DNA from: Gari tellinella
Lineage: Eukaryota; Mollusca; Bivalvia; Cardiida; Psammobiidae
Reading direction: 5' to 3'
Length of the DNA: 64,000 nucleotides
Assembly: GCA_922989275.2 (NCBI GenBank)
Contig: OV277864.1
Coordinates: 49,909,550 to 49,973,549 of the forward strand
Shown: positions 10,179 through 20,095 of the stretch, one piece after another
Numbering within the stretch: position 1 is the stretch's first letter
Layout: every line of letters begins with the position of its first letter
Notes under the pieces: generated by a model
The model's database searches: none
Told to the model about the DNA's origin: nothing
The model's input: only the letters and a program-made list of their open reading frames with translations
Program-made: the position numbers and the translations under genes

Positions 10179-10530
10179 AAACAGGTGGCTGCTTAACTCA
10201 TTGACCCTTGACCCCTGAAACTTCTAATGGGCATTCCCAATTTTTAAATTAAGTCTAGTCTATTTTTTACTACTTAGGGTAAAACTGTTGTTTTTTTTAC
10301 AATATATTACAAAATTACAAACAGTGTAGACCCAAATCAGAGGGCTCCTGTAGAAGCCCTCTGATCAGGGTCTGCACTGTTTGCAATTTGACTGGGACAA
10401 GTATACTCTTCACAGGTACACTGTTTGTACAGGATGAGTATACTTGTCAAAATGGTTCAATGGGTTAAAGCAAGACTGATGGTTGAGTTTTATGCTTTAC
10501 TTTCAACTAGCTTTAAGCTGTCACATATCA
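10179..10530. mobile_element. Family B hairpin split by a family D insertion
   Basis: The left part AACAGGTGGCTGCTTAA (to about 10196) and right part TTAAAGCAAGACTGATGG...GCTTTAAGCTGTCAC (10464-10530) are the two arms of a family B core. Family D lies exactly at the TTAA of the arm. Confidence 0.7.
10193..10467. mobile_element. Family D hairpin MITE, nested
   Basis: TTAACTCATTGACCC to TTCAATGGGTTAA with the core AACAGTGTAGACCCAAATCA and its complement at 10320-10383. TTAA at both ends is shared with the host B element, so TTAA is the target duplication. Confidence 0.8.
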
Positions 10531-10831
10531 CAATAGTTTCAGCTTCATGCAGCGTTGTGTTTGTGCATAGATATTTGTTGTAATTCAACAAAAACGACCG
10601 TTCTGGCAGGTTTGAAAGCATATAAGCTTCACCTGCTTCATCAATGGTCATGTTCTTGGGAATGAAATGACAAGTTGTATGAAGTTACATAACGTGAAGT
10701 TACATAAAACTAACAGAAAACAAAATCAAATGATGCTAATGTTTAACTGTCAGAGGGCAATTTCTGGTTACATATCAGCATTGTGAGGGTATAGAATGAG
10801 TACAAACATAAAATACACTATGTAACATGTG

Positions 10832-11053
10832 TTAACCCTTTACTCCATAGCCTTTTTCTAGTATTAAGGAAATGTGACCACTTAAAGCAGGTTGAAAGTA
10901 AAGCAGAATGCTTTAAACTATCATCTGTTAGAATAAAGAAAGTATTTTTTATGATACATATTCATTACTGCATAAGATGGAACTTTTTATTTTTCTTTAG
11001 TTGAGGAATAAATTAAAAGCGTCAAAATGCATATCTATGGAGTAATGGGTTAA
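10832..11053. mobile_element. Family A MITE, one arm shortened
   Basis: TTAACCCTTTACTCCATAGCC to GGAGTAATGGGTTAA; one arm of the hairpin (AGCAGGTTGAAAGTAAAGCA) is present and the other reduced. Confidence 0.8.
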
Positions 11054-11151
11054 GCAACTTAAAATTTTAAATGAATAAGGAGTTTCCATGCAATTCAGAA
11101 CAAAAGTAATGCAGAAAGGTAAAGAAGCATTCTACATAAGGAGAACCAGAA

Positions 11152-11433
11152 CTGATGTTTTTCTTTCTGGAACTGGGGCCCGTTTCATAAAACTTCTTAC
11201 GACAAATGTTGTCGTAAGTCAAAATTTTAAATTACATTTAATTTCTGATTTCTGTATCTAATCATGTCTTGTGACATCTCTTTGGAATCGTCTTTTCAAG
11301 ACGATTCCAAAAAGATGTCACAAGAAAGGATTAGATGAAAAAATAAAGAATAATTTAGAGTTTTATAATCTGACTTACGACAACATTTGTCGTACAAAGT
11401 TTTATGAAACGGGCCCCTGATGTTTTTCTTTCT
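11152..11433. mobile_element. Family H fold-back element with long flanking direct repeats
   Basis: GGGGCCCGTTTCATAAAAC (11175) and GTTTTATGAAACGGGCCCC (to 11417) form the ends of an inverted repeat. The second inverted pair TTACGACAAATGTTGTCGTA / TACGACAACATTTGTCGTA and the inner palindrome GGAATCGTCTTTTCAAGACG follow. The 17 bases CTGATGTTTTTCTTTCT occur on both sides (11152-11168 and 11417-11433), apparently a long target duplication. A second copy is at 40155. Confidence 0.8.
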
Positions 11434-11629
11434 TCTTCCAATGCCAATGGCAATATCACAGAAACTCACAAACAGTTAAGATCAAGATCAGAAGTACTGA
11501 TCAGGACCCAGAGTGTTTAAACAAGTCAAAATGCCAACAATTAAGACTTCAGAAAGAAACAAGGTGACAACTGTTAAGAAGATGATAAAATAGAAGTGAA
11601 ACAATTACAGATTGTCCATGCCTCTTCTT

Positions 11630-11865
11630 TTTACCCATTACTTCATAAATACGCCTTTTTACACCTTTTATTTATTCCTCTACTGAAGAATATAATTATA
11701 GGTTCCACTTTATACAGCCATGAATATGCACAATAAGAAACATTTCCTATATGCTAGCAGATGGAAGCTTAAAACAGGCTAAAAGTAAAGCACATTCTGC
11801 TTTACTTTCAACCTACTTTAAGTGGTAGCATGACTTCAAAACTAGAAACAGGCCATGGGGTAAAG
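11630..11865. mobile_element. Family A hairpin MITE
   Basis: TTACCCATTACTTCATAAAT to CCATGGGGTAAAG with AACAGGCTAAAAGTAAAGC and TACTTTCAACCTACTTTAAG around the centre. Confidence 0.75.
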
Positions 11866-12189
11866 TGTTGAACAATTATTTTTAAAACGCAAGAAAGATT
11901 GTTACTATATAACATGAGAAGAAATGACCATTGTAACATAAAAGGAGCGGTTTATGTAAACACAAATGTTTGACATACAACAGCAGATATGGTGATATAT
12001 AAACACGTGCAGCAGACATGTTACTTGTGGAGCTCAGTCAGACCATGAAGTGCATTTTAGACTATAGCAGAATATGGCCTAACCATTTCCTCTGTAGCCA
12101 TCATTGACTGCGTACGTCACATGATCCACCAAAATAGATCAAATCATAACACATGCTGACGGTGAAGGTGTGATAGTTCTGATAATTAC
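11866..12189. other. Intergenic, nothing recognised
   Basis: No ORF or repeat family seen. Confidence 0.4.
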
Positions 12190-12440
12190 ACAGGTAAACA
12201 ATCTAGTAAACCAAGAAATAGTCAATTTACAATATTCTAAGTTCAAATTAGGTCAAGGTCAAGTTCAAATTCATGGTTGGGTGATATTGCTGGATTGGGA
12301 ATGGTCCAAGGCAACAACTGTATAAGTATCCAAGCATTTGAGTAAGCAGTGTTGAAGCTAGACGAAACAATATCTAGTTAACAGTAACCTGCAACAGACA
12401 GCCCGACAGGACAATCAGATGCTGGGGGCATAAACATATT
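12190..12440. repeat. Single unit of the GGTCAAGGTCAAG / GGGGGCATAA repeat
   Basis: It shares AATTAGGTCAAGGTCAAG, GAATGGTCCAAGGCAACAAC, GCTAGACGAAAC and the 3' end GATGCTGGGGGCATAAA with the tandem array at 20872-21472. It is probably a non-coding dispersed element present here once. Confidence 0.65.
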
Positions 12441-12608
12441 GCTCAGTCATAAAAAAACTCGTCAAAATGTTCAATCCAGAGCTTGGAAACAACCTACCAG
12501 TATTTGGCTTCTATGATACAGCAGGGTGTCCGAGTCTACACCAGTTTGCTAAATTTTCTCATGATACAGTGCTAATATTGTTGACTGTAACTACTGCAGG
12601 TTAAAATT

Positions 12609-12801
12609 CAGAGATCCAGATAAGGGGAGTATTTCAAAAACTAAAATCTTTATTTCTGCCTTAAACCCTATGGTGTTACTACTCGTTAGAATCGTCTCGA
12701 AGAGACGATTCTAATGAGTAGTAACACCATAGGATTTGGTGCTGAAATGAGCAAGAACATGTTGGATTCGTTCAGTTTACTCTCTCTTATCTGGAGCCTT
12801 G
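12609..12801. mobile_element. Family E hAT-like MITE
   Basis: Ends AGATCCAGATAAGGGGAGTA and CTCTTATCTGGAGCCTTG; the centre is a near-perfect palindrome around TCGTCTCGAAGAGACGA flanked by ATGGTGTTACTACTCGTTAG and its complement. Confidence 0.8.
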
Positions 12802-13086
12802 TAAATAAAATGAAGCACCAAAACTGCTATGTGAGAACATTTTGGCACACAATACTTTCTAATATCACTTGTGAAATAAAAATCAAAGTCAATTGCATAG
12901 TTAATCTGTTTTAAGCAATCTGTCAAAAACTTGACAGTCTTTAAAACAGGTTCTTGGAGACGGAAAGTAAGATTTTATTCTGCATGAAGCCACTACTTTT
13001 CTGCAGAAATCCCCAATAGCCTTACGTGAATTATTGCTCAACACATCTTTACCATTTGCTAAACTCTTTCCTGAATAGCTTGTTTT
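12802..13086. other. Intergenic, nothing recognised
   Basis: No supported feature; the open frame running through here is a chance ORF in repeat-rich DNA. Confidence 0.4.
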
Positions 13087-13163
13087 CAGTAGCTGCTTAA
13101 AGCAGTTTGAAAGCAAAGCAGAAATCGTTTTGCTTTCAAATTCCTTCAAGCAACCACCTGTTA
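13087..13163. repeat. Hairpin core, A/B type
   Basis: CTGCTTAAAGCAGTTTGAAA ... TTCAAATTCCTTCAAGCAACC is an imperfect inverted repeat without recognisable termini. Confidence 0.5.
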
Positions 13164-13359
13164 AGATAAAGGAGACATTTTCTAAGGAGTGCAAAAAACG
13201 AAGTAATATAAACTTAAATAAGGCCATTTTGGGGTGTCATTCACTGTAACTCAATAACAGGTTATATACAATCAATATGCATGAAACAAAAACTTAATAA
13301 CCAACAGCGTAATTAACAATAAGCCATTTTTTGACATCACTATCATTACAATGACATGT

Positions 13360-13660
13360 ACAGTAATACCTCTCTATTACAACCACTAAATCAAAGCCTG
13401 ATTGAAATATTTTGTCTCTACTGTATTTATTATGTTTTTCTATAAGCATTGTATGTAATGGGTAATGTTTATGCTATAAAACCATCGTGTTGTATCATAT
13501 ATAAAAGACAGGTGACAGCTAAAAGCAAGATGACAGTAAAACAGAAATCTCCTTTAGGAGCTTTCTGTTTTACTGTCACCATGCTTTAAGCAATCACCTG
13601 TAAACACTAGTAATTACTAATTAACACAATTAAGTGGTTGTAATAGAGAGGGTTCACTGT
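13360..13660. mobile_element. Family B pogo-like MITE
   Basis: ACAGTAATACCTCTCTATTA to TAATAGAGAGGGTTCACTGT; core GACAGGTGACAGCTAAAAGC with GCTTTAAGCAATCACCTG. About 90 bases lie between the left end and the core. Confidence 0.8.
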
Positions 13661-13730
13661 ACGATAAAAAGATGGTTGTCAATATGCACTTGTGTGATAG
13701 TCAGGAATAACAACTACAGTAAAACTTCTC

Positions 13731-13983
13731 TTATCCCGTTACCCCATAGCCTATTTCTAGTTTTGAAAACAAGGTACTACTTAAAGCAGGTTGAAAGTAA
13801 AGCAGAATGTGCCTTAAGGCACATTCTGCCTAACTTTCAGCCTGCTTTAAGCTATTATTTGCTAGGATATAGTATAACATTTCTTATAGTATAAGTTCAT
13901 GACTTTATAAAAAGGAACTATTTTCTATAGTGGAGGAATAATTTAAAGGCGTAAAAATGTGTATTAATGGGGTAATGGGTTAA
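13731..13983. mobile_element. Family A hairpin MITE
   Basis: Left CCGTTACCCCATAGCCTATT, right GGGGTAATGGGTTAA, core AGCAGGTTGAAAGTAAAGC and complement with GTGCCTTAAGGCAC at the centre. Confidence 0.85.
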
Positions 13984-14165
13984 ACTGTGCTCAAATCAGG
14001 CCCTGAGACTTCAAATGCATAATTGAAGACTAGTCTATATTTTACCTCATAGGATTGTTTTTGTGTACAACGTATGGTAAAATGACAAACAGTGCAGACG
14101 CTTATCAGATGGCTCCTTCAGGAGCCCTCTGACCTGGGTCTACACAGTACTCAACTGGGTAGAAC
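13979..14165. mobile_element. Family D MITE, diverged
   Basis: It abuts the previous element at TTAA. The core ACAGTGCAGACGCTTATCAG and GACCTGGGTCTACACAGT is at 14090-14150. Confidence 0.6.
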
Positions 14166-14472
14166 CCACATGAAAAATCAGAATGCCCAGATATGTGAGG
14201 AAAAAGATGAGACAACAATTATTTTTTCATATTATGAAAGGTAACCTTATGCAGAATAAAAGCAATGCCAAACACCATTATGGAGTATACTGTGGACAAA
14301 ACTGTGATGTCATATCCATGAGCTACACTAAATCAGCATTTACAGAGATAGACTTACTGCATAAAAACATTCAAGTAAAGTCTCTTGACATCCTTAATCA
14401 TTACCCAAAGCATCCCTGCTGACCAGTAAAGTACAGTCAAACTTAAATGGCCCCATTTTGAACATGAGCCTG

Positions 14473-14575
14473 TCTTGTGACAGGTGACTGCTTAATGCAG
14501 GACAACAAGAAACGCATAAAAAAGCTTTAAGCTTCACTTTTGTCCTGCATTAAGCGAAACACCAGTTTCTTAAGA
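14473..14575. repeat. Family B-like hairpin, GCAGGACAA variant
   Basis: GACAGGTGACTGCTTAATGC then AGGACAACAAG, and TTTTGTCCTGCATTAAGCG: a variant arm of the B core. Confidence 0.55.
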
Positions 14576-14658
14576 CTGTGTTTTATCTAGAAGTTTATTG
14601 CTTTTCTTTTTGTCCTGCAGTAAGCAACCATCTCTGATTAAGACCCCTATTTAAGACT

Positions 14659-14850
14659 ACAGTCGAACTTTGATATCTGGAACTTGGTTAAATGGAACAT
14701 ACCCGTATTTCAAAGTTAAAACGTGGCTTAGCCACGTTTTAACTTTGAAATATGGGTATGTTCCACCTAACCGAGCATGAAATAATGCAGTTCATGTGTC
14801 GAATAATCAGATAGTTTGAGTTAAGTGAGTTCGAGATATCGAAGTTAGAC
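14659..14850. mobile_element. Family F pogo-like MITE
   Basis: ACAGTCGAACTTTGATATC to GAGATATCGAAGTTAGACT; the inner perfect palindrome AAAACGTGGCTTAGCCACGT carries on through TTTCAAAGTT/AACTTTGAAA. Confidence 0.8.
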
Positions 14851-14904
14851 TATATATTTTATCTTATTTTGTGTGGACACTACACAAGTCTGACTGTATA
14901 TTTT

Positions 14905-15138
14905 TTAACCAATTACCCTATAGCCTGTGTCTAGTTTTGAAAATAAGTGACCACTTAAAGCAGAAAGCACCTTAAGGCACATTCTGCTTTACTTTCAGCC
15001 TGCTTTACGCTAACATCTGCTAAATATAGAAAATATTTTTTATCAAACATATTTATGACTGTATAAATTGAAACTATTTTCTTATATAAAGGAATAAATT
15101 AAAGGCATAAAAAGGCATATTTATGGGGTAATGAGTTA
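14905..15138. mobile_element. Family A MITE with shortened arm
   Basis: TTAACCAATTACCCTATAGCC to GGGGTAATGAGTTAA; one core arm is truncated (AAAGCAGAAAGCACCTTAAG). Confidence 0.75.
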
Positions 15139-15270
15139 AAAAATTAATATTCTTATAGAGAACACGAAAGTGGTCATTGAAATTCAAAACAGAGCACCAA
15201 AAATAGTGTAAAAGAGCATTACTTCAACAACTTACAAGAAGACTCACTGATACCATCAAAGACAATGAAA

Positions 15271-15580
15271 CTTAAAGCAAGATGAAAGAAATTCAGGACC
15301 TTTCTGCTTTATTTTTACCATGCTTTAAGCTTCAACTTGCCTTAATCTTTCACTGTCAATGGCGCCAAAAGGCTCCTTTGCAAACAGTTTTGATCCTGAT
15401 CAGACGCAGCATAATGCGATGCCGATCAAAACTGTTTGTTACTAGTTTCCAAATTTCGTCAGCCATGCTGCTGTAAATCTAACCTTGAAACAATATTGCA
15501 GACAACCATATTGAAGAAGGCGGCAATATGGCGATGTAGGAGTAATAACCTCGTGATAAATTTAAAAGTGAAAGGGTCAA
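15271..15580. mobile_element. Family B remnant followed by a family C MITE
   Basis: A B-type arm pair (AAAGCAAGATGAAAG / ACCATGCTTTAAGC) covers 15271-15335. A C core (AACAGTTTTGATCCTGATCA and complement) lies at 15390-15440, with the C tail ATCTAACCTTGAAAC and a final AAAGGGTCAA near 15578. Confidence 0.6.
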
Positions 15581-15683
15581 ACACCAACAATAACATGTTA
15601 GATTCCTCCAGAAGAAAAAGAACAATTTTTTATTTACAAATGGAATGTTTTCTTGGAATACAAAGTCACTACCTACTCTTTAC

Positions 15684-15972
15684 AATTTACCCCATAGCCT
15701 ATGTCCAGGTTTGAAGACATGTGACCACTTAACCTTTTATTCCACAGCCTGTTTATAAGTTTGAAGACAGGTGACCAGCTTGGAAGTTAAAACAGAATGC
15801 AGCTAAAGGCACATTCTGCTTTACTTTCAGTCTGCTTTAAGCTATCATCTCTTAGAATATAAAACCTATTTCTTATGATACATACTCATTATTGTACATC
15901 ATGGAACTATTTTCTTCAGTGAAGGAAAAAATTCAATTTGTTAGAATACATATCTATGGAGTAAAGGGTTAA
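15684..15972. mobile_element. Family A copy inserted beside a second A fragment
   Basis: An A left half (TTTACCCCATAGCCTATGTC, to 15728) is followed directly at GACCACTTAA by a further A copy starting AACCTTTTATTCCACAGCC and ending GGAGTAAAGGGTTAA. Insertion at the CTTAAAGC site of an A hairpin arm is the simplest reading. Confidence 0.65.
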
Positions 15973-16040
15973 CCCATGTACAGATTCTGTTCAGACAGCT
16001 CCTTAAGGAGTTGTCTGATCTGGGTCTACATTGTTTTCAA
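15968..16040. repeat. Family D core fragment
   Basis: TTCAGACAGCTCCTTAAGGA and GTTGTCTGATCTGGGTCTAC form the D hairpin, sharing the TTAA with the preceding element. Confidence 0.6.
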
Positions 16041-16189
16041 AAATAGTCAATATATGCAAACAGCAGGAGACAGGTATAGACAGATTGGCCGAATAGCAAC
16101 ACAGTAATCTTTCCCTCATTCCTTGCAGGCAGGTGGCTGAATAAAGCAGACCTACAAAAGTTTTCTGCTTCACTTTCAATCTTCTTTAT

Positions 16190-16431
16190 CTCTTTCAACA
16201 GTCAACACCATGGATCTGTTTAAAATATACTCATTACAGTTGCAAACGGTGTAGACTCTGATCAGAGGGCTATAGGAGCCCTCTGATCTGGGTCTACACT
16301 GTTTGCTAAATTTATACCAGTATTTATTAAACTACTCAGAATTCCAAGTAGACTGGTTCATGTTTTGGTAACTAAAAATATCCAAAAGGGAACTTATAAC
16401 CCACGAGAGTTACATGGTGTTGAAATAGTTA
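16190..16431. mobile_element. Family D variant (CTCTTTCAACA ends)
   Basis: CTCTTTCAACAGTCAACACC to TGGTGTTGAAATAGTTAA, core ACGGTGTAGACTCTGATCAG and complement. The same variant is at 25067 and, reversed, at 29317. Confidence 0.7.
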
Positions 16432-16510
16432 AGCAGCCACCTTTCAGGATGTAGGAAAAGTTTTGTATGTCGAGAGAAATAGGTAAAGGCACGAAAACCT
16501 GTTTCAATAT

Positions 16511-16770
16511 TTAACCCATCACTCCATAGATACACATTTTAATGCATTTAATTTATTCCTCCATTGAAGAAAAGTATTTAACAGTTCCAATTTATACAGT
16601 CATGAATATGTATCATAACAAATATTTTCTATATTCTAGCAGATGATTGCTTTAAGCAGGTTGAAAGTAAAGCAGAATGCACCTTAAGGTGCATTCTGCT
16701 TTACTTTCAGCCTGCTTCAAGCGGTCACTTGTCTTCAATAATAGAAACAGGCTATGGAGTAAAGGGATAA
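16511..16770. mobile_element. Family A hairpin MITE, near-perfect core
   Basis: TTAACCCATCACTCCATAG to TATGGAGTAAAGGGATAA. The core AGCAGGTTGAAAGTAAAGC, AGAATGCACCTTAAGGTGCA and complement is almost perfectly palindromic. Confidence 0.85.
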
Positions 16771-17103
16771 AGGAAAAAGATTAACCAAAATATTGACATA
16801 CTTTTATCTCCAGTACAACATATAGCAGGAATGACTTTACAACTTCGCAAAAAAAGATTATCTACACATTCTCAAGTATGATAAAATGCAATGTATTTCC
16901 CATTAAAACATTTCTTTTTCTTTGTACAAAACATCACAGACACTATGAACAGCAACAATCTTGTTCATTATAAAAAATACAAATAATTTCTCCACCATCC
17001 TTCACATGCCATTTTGAATGTAAGGAAGGTATAAAAAAAAACACCTAAAGGTGTTACAGACCTTCTAAAATTGACCTTTTAGTGATTTATTACAGACTTT
17101 GTA
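16771..17103. other. Intergenic, nothing recognised
   Basis: AT-rich; a short inverted pair AAACACCTAAAGGTGTT occurs near 17040. Confidence 0.4.
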
Positions 17104-17316
17104 TTAACCCTTTACCCTATAGTCTGTTTCTAGTTTAGAAGACATATAACCAATTAAAGCAGGTTTACTTTCAGCCTGCTTTAAGTTACAACCTGCTAGA
17201 AATGTAGAAAATATTTCTTCAATTACACATTTATGACTGTATAGATCGGACTATTTTCTTCCGCGATGGATTAAACGGAATGCGCTAAAAGGCGCTTCTA
17301 TAAGGTAAAGGGTTAA
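17104..17316. mobile_element. Family A MITE with deleted core
   Basis: TTAACCCTTTACCCTATAGTC to TAAGGTAAAGGGTTAAC; the centre is reduced to AAAGCAGGTTTACTTTCAGC. Confidence 0.75.
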
Positions 17317-17635
17317 CTAGTAAGCTCATAGCATGTTCCTAGTTTTGAAGACAGATGAGCATTTAACCCTTTACCCCATAGTCTATTTCTAAGTTTTGAA
17401 GACAAGGGACCACTTCAAGCAGGTTTGAAGTAAAGCAGAATGTGTCTAAAGGCATGTTCTGCTTTACTCTTAGCCTGCTTTAAGCAACCATGTGTTAGAA
17501 ACTAGAAAATATTTCTTACCATACATATTCATGACTACCGGTATAAATTGAAACTTTCTTCAGTGGTGAAATAAACGGAAATGCGTATCTATGGAATATA
17601 GGGTTAAAGCAGGTTGTATGGGATAAAATGTTAAC
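17316..17635. mobile_element. Family A nested inside another family A
   Basis: The outer halves are 17316-17366 (CATAGCATGTTCCTAGTTTT, CAGATGAGCATTTAA) and 17604-17635 (TTAAAGCAGGTTG). The inner copy, 17363-17607, runs TTAACCCTTTACCCCATAGTC to ATATAGGGTTAA. The junction TTAA is present on both sides, so the inner copy used TTAA in the outer hairpin arm. Confidence 0.7.
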
Positions 17636-18156
17636 ACGCTGTCACTATTTTCAAATCTAGATCTTATTGATAAAATTGGCAAACATTGTGGAACACCTTT
17701 CCGTATTTTAAGGCACTATTTTCTCACCTAGCAAAATTAAATAATCATTATGCATATACTCAATCAGATTCAGTTCAGGAATTACTGGTACTGCATATAA
17801 ATAGTTATGTGCATGATCTATGACTACATCCAACCTTGATGAATTACCTAGAAAATTAGTCTTAACACCGAGACAGCTGGCCATGTGAATTTCACACAAA
17901 ATAGAAATTTGTTTGATTAACTTCCATGATTTTGTCTGCTTAACCCCTCTCCCACTGAATACTCTGCCACTATGAGTATACATGTATGTCACCTGCACTA
18001 TTACATTGGTCAAAATGAAAACTTTTACGAAACAAGAGCACGGCATGTGGGTGCAAACATTCTTCCATTAATGAAGATAATAAAAAGATTATAAAAGGGT
18101 TATATTTTGGTATGTCTGGATAGGACTTGTCAAGAATTAGATGAACATGCATATTG
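17636..18156. other. Intergenic, nothing recognised
   Basis: Contains a 112-codon minus-strand open frame that lacks any recognisable motif; no repeat family seen. Confidence 0.35.
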
Positions 18157-18349
18157 CAGGGCTCCAGATAAGAGTGAGTGAACTGAACAAAATCAACATT
18201 TTCTCACTCATTTCAGCACCAAATCCTATGGTGTTACTACTTATTAGAATCGTCTCTTTGAGACGATTCTAATGAGTAGTGACACCATAGGGTTAAATGC
18301 AGAAATAAAGATTTTAATTTTTGAAATACCCCCCTTATTTAGAGCCCTG
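18157..18349. mobile_element. Family E hAT-like MITE with 6 bp target repeat
   Basis: CAGGGCTCCAGATAAGAGTG to TTATTTAGAGCCCTG, central palindrome TCGTCTCTTTGAGACGA. ATATTG is repeated directly outside both ends (18151-18156, 18350-18355). Confidence 0.85.
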
Positions 18350-18498
18350 ATATTGGAGAAGGTATGGCCCAGAGGATGACCATTGCATTTTTTTCTTCGA
18401 AAAACAGACAAGCTAAAAAACATTGCAGACCTCGAACATATGAGTTATTAGCAGGAGAAGGGTTAACATTTAATGTCTATCTTTGTCTAAATTTCATT

Positions 18499-18929
18499 TT
18501 AACTCATTCATCCCTGGGAATTTTAATAGACTAGTCCAATATCCAATTTAGTCTACTCCATTTTAACTACTTAGACTTGATTCTAACAATACGTTGCAAA
18601 ATGACAAACAGTGCAGACCCTGATTAGGATCTACACCTTTTGCATATATATGACAAATGTACTCCAGGGCTCCAGATAAGGGGAGTATATCAAAAACTGA
18701 AATCTATACTTCTGCATTAAACCCTATGGTGTCACTACTCATTAGAATCGTCTCTTCGAGACGATTCTAATGAGTAGTGACACCATAGGATTTGGTGCTG
18801 AAATGAGTGAGAAAATGATGGATTTGTTCAGTTTACTCCCTCTTATCTGGAGCCCTGTACTCTTTATATAGGTACTGTACACTGTTTGCAAATGACATGT
18901 ATAACCGTCCCTAGGGTTGAATGCGTTAA
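18499..18929. mobile_element. Family D MITE split by a family E insertion
   Basis: D begins TTAACTCATTCATCCCTG and ends AGGGTTGAATGCGTTAA. Its sequence TGTACTC / TACTCTTTATA is interrupted at 18665 by family E. Confidence 0.65.
18665..18857. mobile_element. Family E hAT-like MITE, nested in family D
   Basis: CAGGGCTCCAGATAAGGGGA to CTCTTATCTGGAGCCCTG with the central palindrome TCGTCTCTTCGAGACGA. TACTC flanks both sides. Confidence 0.85.
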
Positions 18930-19186
18930 CTCATTGAGCCCTAGTGACGCATATATGCGTCCTTTACCAAAGTGTACATGTGAAAAGTAAACTTGTCTAA
19001 TGCAAACAGTGAAGTCCCTGATTAGAGGGCTCCTGCAGGAGCCCTCTAATCAGGGACTTCACTGTTTGTCATTTTGTAATATATAATAATTATTATACAA
19101 AAAACAACCCTAAATTGTTCAAAATGGACCAGCCTTTATTGTAAACTGGAATTGTCCATTGGAAGTTTCAGGGTATAATGTGTTAA
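18926..19186. mobile_element. Family D hairpin MITE, near-perfect
   Basis: TTAACTCATTGAGCCCTAG to CAGGGTATAATGTGTTAA; core AAACAGTGAAGTCCCTGATT and complement at 19008-19070. It lies just past the MTMR10-like stop codon and includes TTTATT at 19135-19140, which reads AATAAA on the gene strand. Confidence 0.85.
19135..19140 (-). promoter_or_regulatory. Possible MTMR10-like polyadenylation signal
   Basis: AATAAA on the minus strand, 125 bp past the stop codon at 19265, inside a family D element. It is the nearest canonical hexamer I see; use of it is inference. Confidence 0.35.
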
Positions 19187-19264
19187 GGCATTTTTGCTCA
19201 AAGCTAAAATCATAAAACAACAGTACTGGAATGTGCATGAATCTGTTATGTTTTTCTCTTGACA

Positions 19265-20095
19265 CTAATCATCTTCATTCATGTATTTTTCAAACTCTAG
19301 GGAGCTGTTACGGAGATACATGCTTATCGTTGGCGTGAACGACATAATCTGTTGGTCCTTCATAGTCGGACCTGGTGAGAACGGAAACGAGGACGTGATA
19401 TATGTGGAGTTTAACAGTTCCGTTACTTGTGGCGTCTTGCTGAATATCAGCTCACTTCCTGGCCGAAATCCTCCGCGTGAAGAATTCTTCTTCTGAAGCA
19501 ACTCGGCCTTGTGTTGTAGCTGTATTATCTCCTCCACCATGTGGCACTGTTGTAGATATGACGACGGAGTGCCCCCACTGAGGATCTGGGCTGGGGCCTG
19601 CCAGCGGAAAAAACACTGAGTCCATAAATGTAACAACGGTGCCGAGTACTGAACTGTCAAAATATCCAGAGAAATCTGCTTGCTAGCATCGTCACAACTT
19701 TGAGTGTTCAGTTTACGGGAATAGTTATTACTGGTTCTCAGCGATTGGGAATGAGAACCAGGGAGTGATAGGTACTTTAGCTCCTTAAGAGGGGTTGCCA
19801 AGTCTGATTCATGGGTTAAAATGTACAACGGATTCCGAAAAAACGACAAATCTTCATATGAAAATTGCAAATCCCACTTCCAGGCCGGTGGGAGAATGTA
19901 TCTACGAATGTTAAGACTACCACCACGTAAGAACTGTTCTCTCTGGTGGTCATTGTCAAACAGGAATGTATCGAAGATGCCGATGAAGGTTGTGTCCCAC
20001 AGTGTGGTGAGATACGTCTCTGTGAACTCAAAACACGAGGGAAACTGCTGCAACATCTGCCATACACAGTCCAAGAACAGGAGGAAGATGGGAGT
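19265..20095 (-). CDS. MTMR10: MTMR10-like exon 13 (last, with stop)
   Basis: 831 nt from a TATTTCAG acceptor to TAG at 19265-19267; residues 455-730. It starts TPIFLLFLDCVWQM and includes FEFTETYLTTLWDTTFIGIF and FLFDNDHQRE. Later come WKWDLQFSYEDLSFFRNPLY and WTQCFFRWQAPAQILSGG. A run with coiled-coil character (VEEIIQLQHKAELLQKK) follows, then ITSSFPFSPGP, ending MNEDD. Confidence 0.95.
   Translation of the reverse strand, partial: TPIFLLFLDCVWQMLQQFPSCFEFTETYLTTLWDTTFIGIFDTFLFDNDHQREQFLRGGSLNIRRYILPPAWKWDLQFSYEDLSFFRNPLYILTHESDLATPLKELKYLSLPGSHSQSLRTSNNYSRKLNTQSCDDASKQISLDILTVQYSAPLLHLWTQCFFRWQAPAQILSGGTPSSYLQQCHMVEEIIQLQHKAELLQKKNSSRGGFRPGSELIFSKTPQVTELLNSTYITSSFPFSPGPTMKDQQIMSFTPTISMYLRNSSLEFEKYMNEDD

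Noticed and set aside
12901..13227. 108-codon minus-strand open frame
   Set aside because: Overlaps a degenerate A/B hairpin core; product is not protein-like.
15436..15714. 92-codon plus-strand open frame
   Set aside because: Covers a family C tail and a family A start; an artefact of repeats.
17708..18046. 112-codon minus-strand open frame
   Set aside because: No recognisable motif, no splice context, in AT-rich repeat DNA; length is within chance for this window.
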